Shown in pieces: positions 58,901-64,000 of a stretch of 64,000 bases of DNA (position 1 is its first letter; each line of letters begins with the position of its first letter). The stretch lies in NCBI RefSeq assembly GCF_040412425.1, contig NC_089741.1, positions 38,848,538-38,912,537 of the forward strand, in the 5' to 3' direction. The notes under the pieces are model-generated. The model was not told the DNA's origin. It made no database searches and saw only the letters and a program-made list of their open reading frames with translations. This DNA comes from Macrobrachium rosenbergii. Lineage: Eukaryota; Arthropoda; Malacostraca; Decapoda; Palaemonidae. A program made the position numbers and the translations under genes.

Positions 58901-61900
58901 CTGAGATATTTTGTCTGAGTCTTTTACCCTTGTAAGAGATAATATTTCCAATTAGTTGTCTTCTCTAGCCCTCACATTTTAGTAAATTAAACTGATGATA
59001 TACAACACCAGCCTTAAAAAAAATGTTCATTCAAAATTTAAGGGAATGGAATTAAACTAAGAGCCAAATTCTTCAAAATCTGGTTGAAATTACAGAAATG
59101 TGGCCTAGATTAGGCGAAAGCTGAATCAGAAAAATAAAGTTAAAACTATTGTTTCAGAAAGTTGTTACTGCACTGAAAAGTGTATCACAGTGATGATTTC
59201 AGTTATGATACAACCAAAAGTATAATTTAGAATTGGACACAAAAAATTATTAATAGCCCTGGAAACAATTAAATTAAGGTCTACAATAAGTAGACTGAAA
59301 TTCAGTTAGCAATCATTAAATATAACTTTTTCTTTTCATTTCCTTAAATTCCATTTTTTATTTCCCTGCCGTTTGTTAGCTATTTCTTTATAAAACTCTT
59401 TCTTTTTCATCTCTGTCAAATCTACGATTTCAGGAAATTCACTTTCAAAAATGAAAAACTACGTAACGCTACATCCCCTGGGAACACAATTTTCGGTCTA
59501 AGTTTGCTACCTATATAAACAGAGCAAAAAACAAGCTTACTCCTGAATTACTTTTCAGTTTTTAAGACGCTGTGCAGCATACAAAGCCCTAAAATGGTAC
59601 ATTACTCTCTAAGAATGTAAATAACAAACCTCATCTACAATGTGAGGATAACAAACTGAAAAAAATTCACCATAGCAGACGCACCTTGAATAATGGAAGT
59701 GTGCAAGGGGCATGCTTACAGACATAAGTAGTGGCAGGTCATGCAGACTTCGTTCAGCTGGTCTGTAATGACAGTGAGCACCAAAATTATTCGAATTTTA
59801 TTCTCAGCGGCACAGGAGAGTATCTATGCGCCCTGGACTTTCTGTGATTGCAACAAAATAGAAAACAGAAATAAAAACAAAAGTATAAAAGGTATGCAAT
59901 TTAACCATGCACATGCTAAACACTTTAAATAATTAAAACAAACAAATCAACACATTCAAATGGCACCAAGTGCAATTTGATTTTCCTTCAGTAAATGTCT
60001 CATATGAAGGTGGGAAAATGTTGCAAAACTGAAGTGATCTCTTAGAAAAGTCACAGAAAGATCAACAGTGCTGTTTGTCAGTTGTTATCCAAGCAATGAG
60101 TCGAGAAGACCTCAAAGAGTAAGACGTAACATAAAACACTAATTGCACTCATTCAGAATCCTTGAATCAAATTCTATGGCCATGAGGCAATGTGATAGGC
60201 TACAGCATAACATCATTTATATTTTGTAATTCACAGCAAAAGCTGAATTTTCATTTTAATCTAATCGATTTTATAGCAGTGCACACCCAATAACTTAAGT
60301 CAATTCCTAGACATTTTCACTCCTCAAAATAGTGAAATTCTAAATGGAACTGTATTTTAAACACTGACTTCCTGTATTACATTTTATTAACAGGCTGTTC
60401 TGCAAGTTAATCTTCCAGTAAAAATAAAATAAAATGAAATAAAAACGAAAATAAAAATTACAGCACATGCAATGCCACTCAATACAAAAAAAACCAGCAT
60501 TCCAGAAGTGCAGAAAAAAAAATTTATAAAACAGAAAAGCTGGAAAAATGTTCTACAAAGGGTAATATACCTTTGTTTTTACTTACATTTCATACATTTG
60601 AATTTTCTTTTATTTCAAACCCTGCATTTACAGCACAGCGGCTGCATAAGCCTTCTGCGCCACAAAGAGACAATTTAAAAACAAAATAACCAGAATTTTA
60701 GAAATAAAAGTAAAGATTTCAACTCCCTTGAATGAGGCAACGAATATCAACTCAGTGGTTTGGCTGAACTACCTAATAATGCTAATATGCACTATAGAAA
60801 AGGCTCAGTTATAAACATATTGCATTTTTCAACTTTAATTTTATCTGTCTCAGGATCATGACCCAACAGAACTGGTGGGATGGCCAGCTTAATCGTAACC
60901 AGGTGACCTATGTATCAAAATAACTTCCAGGTGACCTACGTATCAAAATAACTTGTCATAGGATGATCAATCTGAAATATTTTCTTCTGCTTTACCACAA
61001 CCCCATCAGTCATATTATGCCATTTTCAGTCTTAAATGTCCCCAGACACACTAATGTCTTTTGTCCTCCCGCAGTAAAAGACTAATTGTTCATGCAGAGG
61101 CAATCTGGGCACATCATTAGGAACAAACTACCTTCCTCTCATTGTATGTTTCTCAAGAGTTGTCAACAACAGCTCTACCAGCACCTCTCCAGCATTTTTG
61201 CTCAACAATCTCAAAGTTTTCAACCGTCAACATTTATCTATTAGTTTTTTTCCTCCACTTAACTAATTACAATTTTTGTCCAACTTTCCTCTGATCTTTT
61301 GGAACTGTCAGTGTAACCTTCGCTACTCGTAAGTTTTGTCACATTCAGCTTCTTGAAAGTTCCTCCAGCTTATTTTTGCAGTTTCTGTGAATTCTGATCA
61401 ACTTGAACTTGTGGACAGTTCACGTATTCCAAATTCTTCTGTATGAATTTTCTGCCTTAATCATTTTCTATTTGGTAATTTTTAGTGGCAAGTTTCTTAG
61501 ATGACACTCATCATTTGAAGGTGATGCATATAAAAAAACAAGCAATAAGGTAAACAGTATCAGCTGGCTATTCTAAAGAAAACACATTACTGAAAGCTGA
61601 TAAGTTTTACCAAGAGGTTCAATGACTTCTAAGACTAATGACTTACAAAAGCCAATGCTTTCTTGGCATAAGTTCATAACTGGTATTTATTCGTTTTGAA
61701 TTTGTTTTGTGCATTCTGCTTTTTAGATTCTTTGCCATTAATCTCACTGGAGGTCTCTCCTCTGTGAAATATTTAATGCACTTTTTCTGTCCATCTCTTT
61801 ATTATCTATACCTGATTTTCTTTCCAAAATTTTGCCAGCTAAATAAAATTACAACCAATTTCATCTCCGTTTTTAGCGCTATGATTTACCTCAGAAAGAT

Positions 61901-63290
61901 CATTAAGATAATTATAATTTAACTACATTTCTAATATTGTTGTGTTCTTCTGTAACAATACCATGATTACAGTATATCTGCGACTATACTACAAGAATTT
62001 ACAGTAGTTTACATTCAACATAATGGGGCATTCTCTAACCTCTCATCACTCCTGTACAGCCAACATCCATGATCTCTTAAAATTCATAACAAAAGACTTT
62101 TGTCAAGAGGAAACAGAGCAGAGGCAATACGGCACATGAGCCACCAGGACCCACAGGTCCACACTGGGTAGCTGCCTCAATTTCTGTGTCCATGCAGTGT
62201 CAAGAACTAAGAAGAAATTTACCTAACTCTCTCTTCATCAGTACCTAAAACTCTTCATCCTTTTTCAGTGGTCTTCTTGTCATTTCATGTTCTTTTTAAT
62301 TTTAGTAAATGGTACTGTGATTATCACTGGTTTTACTCCAGAGTTGCTGGCATCTCATTTTTCAAGTACAGTATTTTTGTAAGTAATTACCCTATATCAT
62401 AATCTCAGAAATACACTCTATTTACAATGGTTAGTGTTAATGTCAGTGTTTTCCGACATCTTTCTTCGATTTATTTCATTCCTAGGTTTAGTATTTTACA
62501 ACGGGTAATAGGAAAGGGTTAGCTAGTTATCGGTTCTTAAGTTAGTGCCTGTTTGCATTAGCTAACTTTAGGCTTTTTATATCGTCGTTTAGGATTAGTT
62601 GATGTTGTGTACTTAGGGTAAGTCTGTGTTCCTTACCTTCTTTGTACTGTCTACTGTATTTGTTTCCGGGCTTTTACAAACTAAGTCATTTTAAGCGGGT
62701 TGGAATGTGAGCTGGTGGCAATCCTATACTTAGTGTACGACACCCAAAGCATTTATTTTTTCCACATTTGTTTTTCTTATTTTTGGTGCAAACGAAGATT
62801 TTCATAAGATGCGTGTGCCGCAAGTAGGGAGGAGGCTGTATATGAAAAAGGAATTATTCATGAATACAAACTATCCAGCTATAAGCAGAATGCACGAAAG
62901 TAAAGCACTTGCCTTTACCTTATAATTCCTGAATGACTCTGGGTTAAGCTTTACGCCCACTTCAAGGTTCAGAGAACCTTAATGCATTAGATGTTAGTTT
63001 ATCGTGTACAAAAATTGCATGAAAAATAGTACAATATATTTTACAAGAATATGGTAGGGTAACAAAATTAATTACCATCGATATAACACTTCTGAGAGAT
63101 AAGTTTCTCCTTCAGACCAATGTAACTAAGCCTCTCACCTTGGCCTTCATTACCACCAGATGCATGTCATAAATATGCAAAATAACTGGTACTTAATATT
63201 TTACTTTCGTTTTAAATAAAGTATAACCTGATTCATTTTACCACACACCCATCAATCACATACAGCCCTCATTCACAGCCCGAGTGTCCC
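55938..63290. other. Probable upstream hyccin intron; no supported exon
   Basis: Exon A starts in the middle of a codon, so at least one more exon lies upstream on the minus strand. I found no convincing hyccin exon up to 64 kb. The sequence is AT-rich and free of long microsatellites. A 29 bp direct repeat (AGGTGACCTA.GTATCAAAAT) sits twice at 60899-60953. A phase-compatible but weak exon candidate at about 59652-59730 is discussed among the rejected items. Confidence 0.5.
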
Positions 63291-63300
63291 CAGATGAGTA

Positions 63301-63473
63301 CAGACAGTCCCTTGTCTAGTGACGATAACCAGATTTTCGACACCGTCTCCAGTTACTGGGGCCGATCCCCGGTTATCAGCGCCGATAACCGTGGATCGGT
63401 GCTATTATCACCGATTTTCGGTTATCATCATGCCGTTGAGAACAGAGCCCCACCAGTAACTGGGGACTGCCTG
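63301..63473. mobile_element. Pogo/Tigger-like MITE, 173 bp, flanked by TA
   Basis: The left end CAGACAGTCCC and the reverse complement of the right end CAGGCAGTCCC match at 10 of 11 bases. A TA dinucleotide lies immediately outside each end, as expected for Tc1/mariner/pogo insertions. CAGG.GGTCCCC-type ends are typical of Tigger elements. Inside are repeated GGTTATC/GATAACC motifs, including the palindrome GGTTATCAGCGCCGATAACC, and CCAGTTACTGGGG near both ends. It has no transposase, so it is a non-autonomous deletion derivative. The local plus frame is unrelated to any gene. Confidence 0.65.
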
Positions 63474-64000
63474 TATATTCTTACATCTTTAGGCAATAGA
63501 AACAGGAGCTAAGAGCCACTGTTCACACAGGCACTTTTGGCCTGCTAGTAGATAGGAACTGTTTCTTGTTGCTAGTAGTTACGTGGCGTTGTCAACACAG
63601 TTAGGAAACATCTACTTCATTTATATCCATTTGAAGTACCCTTTTCACTTTCCCGTTATACAATCTAATTCCTTTTTCCTCCTCCTCTGTGAGGAGTACA
63701 ATAAAAATCACTGTCTTCCAGGTTGCATCTAGCCAACTTACTGAAAGTTTCCTGCCTGATTATTTTGCACTGTGTAGTACAGTATATGAATTTTGTGCTT
63801 TCCCTTGTTTTGGTGTATAATTCAATGTTTCCTTCTATTTCTGAATTGTTTTTATATAAATTTTGATGTACTTATAATTTTTTTGTTATGCCAACTATGC
63901 AACAAATTAGACAGAATTTAGCTCTACAAAGTGAATTAACAGGTTACCTCTGGTCTTTTATGGGCAAAGTACTGTTTTTGCTTGTAGTGTGTATTTATGT

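Noticed and set aside
59652..59730. Possible upstream hyccin exon on the minus strand (acceptor TGTCATTACAG, donor TCAAG|GTGCGT, reading RSLHDLPLLMSVSMPLAHFH)
   Set aside because: Phase fits exon A (AG+G), but the peptide aligns only weakly with the expected core segment before FNEFASLG. Kept out of the annotation; a transcript would settle it.

Overview
The window looks like nuclear DNA of a decapod crustacean, probably a shrimp or its kin. The reasons are very dense (GA)n, (TA)n and (AAT)n microsatellites, several short interspersed repeats of the kind seen in decapod genomes (recalled, not searched), broken non-LTR retrotransposons, and a widely spaced split gene with an arthropod-like product. 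Nothing prokaryotic is present. Most long open frames in the left half are only translated microsatellite.

Layout. From 1 to about 28 kb there is almost no coding sequence: one tract after another of simple repeat, minisatellite or satellite-like array, with four same-strand copies of a hairpin-rich foldback element, a SINE-like element, decayed LINE pieces, and an unusual excess of the CRE octamer TGACGTCA. From 28 to 30.4 kb, minus strand, two exon-like frames with splice sites and a poly(A) signal suggest the 3' end of a gene I cannot name. From 30.4 to 44.4 kb I see AT-rich sequence with no supported gene. From 44.46 to 55.94 kb, minus strand, lies the 3' half of a hyccin (FAM126/HYCC) gene, a subunit of the plasma-membrane PI4-kinase complex with TTC7 and EFR3. 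From 55.94 to 64 kb is probably a large upstream intron, containing a small pogo/Tigger-like MITE.

The most interesting biology is in the hyccin tail. The last core-domain exon and the next exon splice in the same phase to either of two long exons. Each starts AT-GAT and each carries its own stop codon, so the gene appears to encode two unrelated disordered C-termini of 373 and 201 residues. The longer tail carries three copies of a 22-residue basic motif with core RKHKRT. A phase-matched internal donor after the third copy could also join the two tails.

All calls come from reading the sequence. Exon limits rest on splice consensus, reading phase and remembered similarity to vertebrate hyccin. 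No alignment, transcript or database was available.
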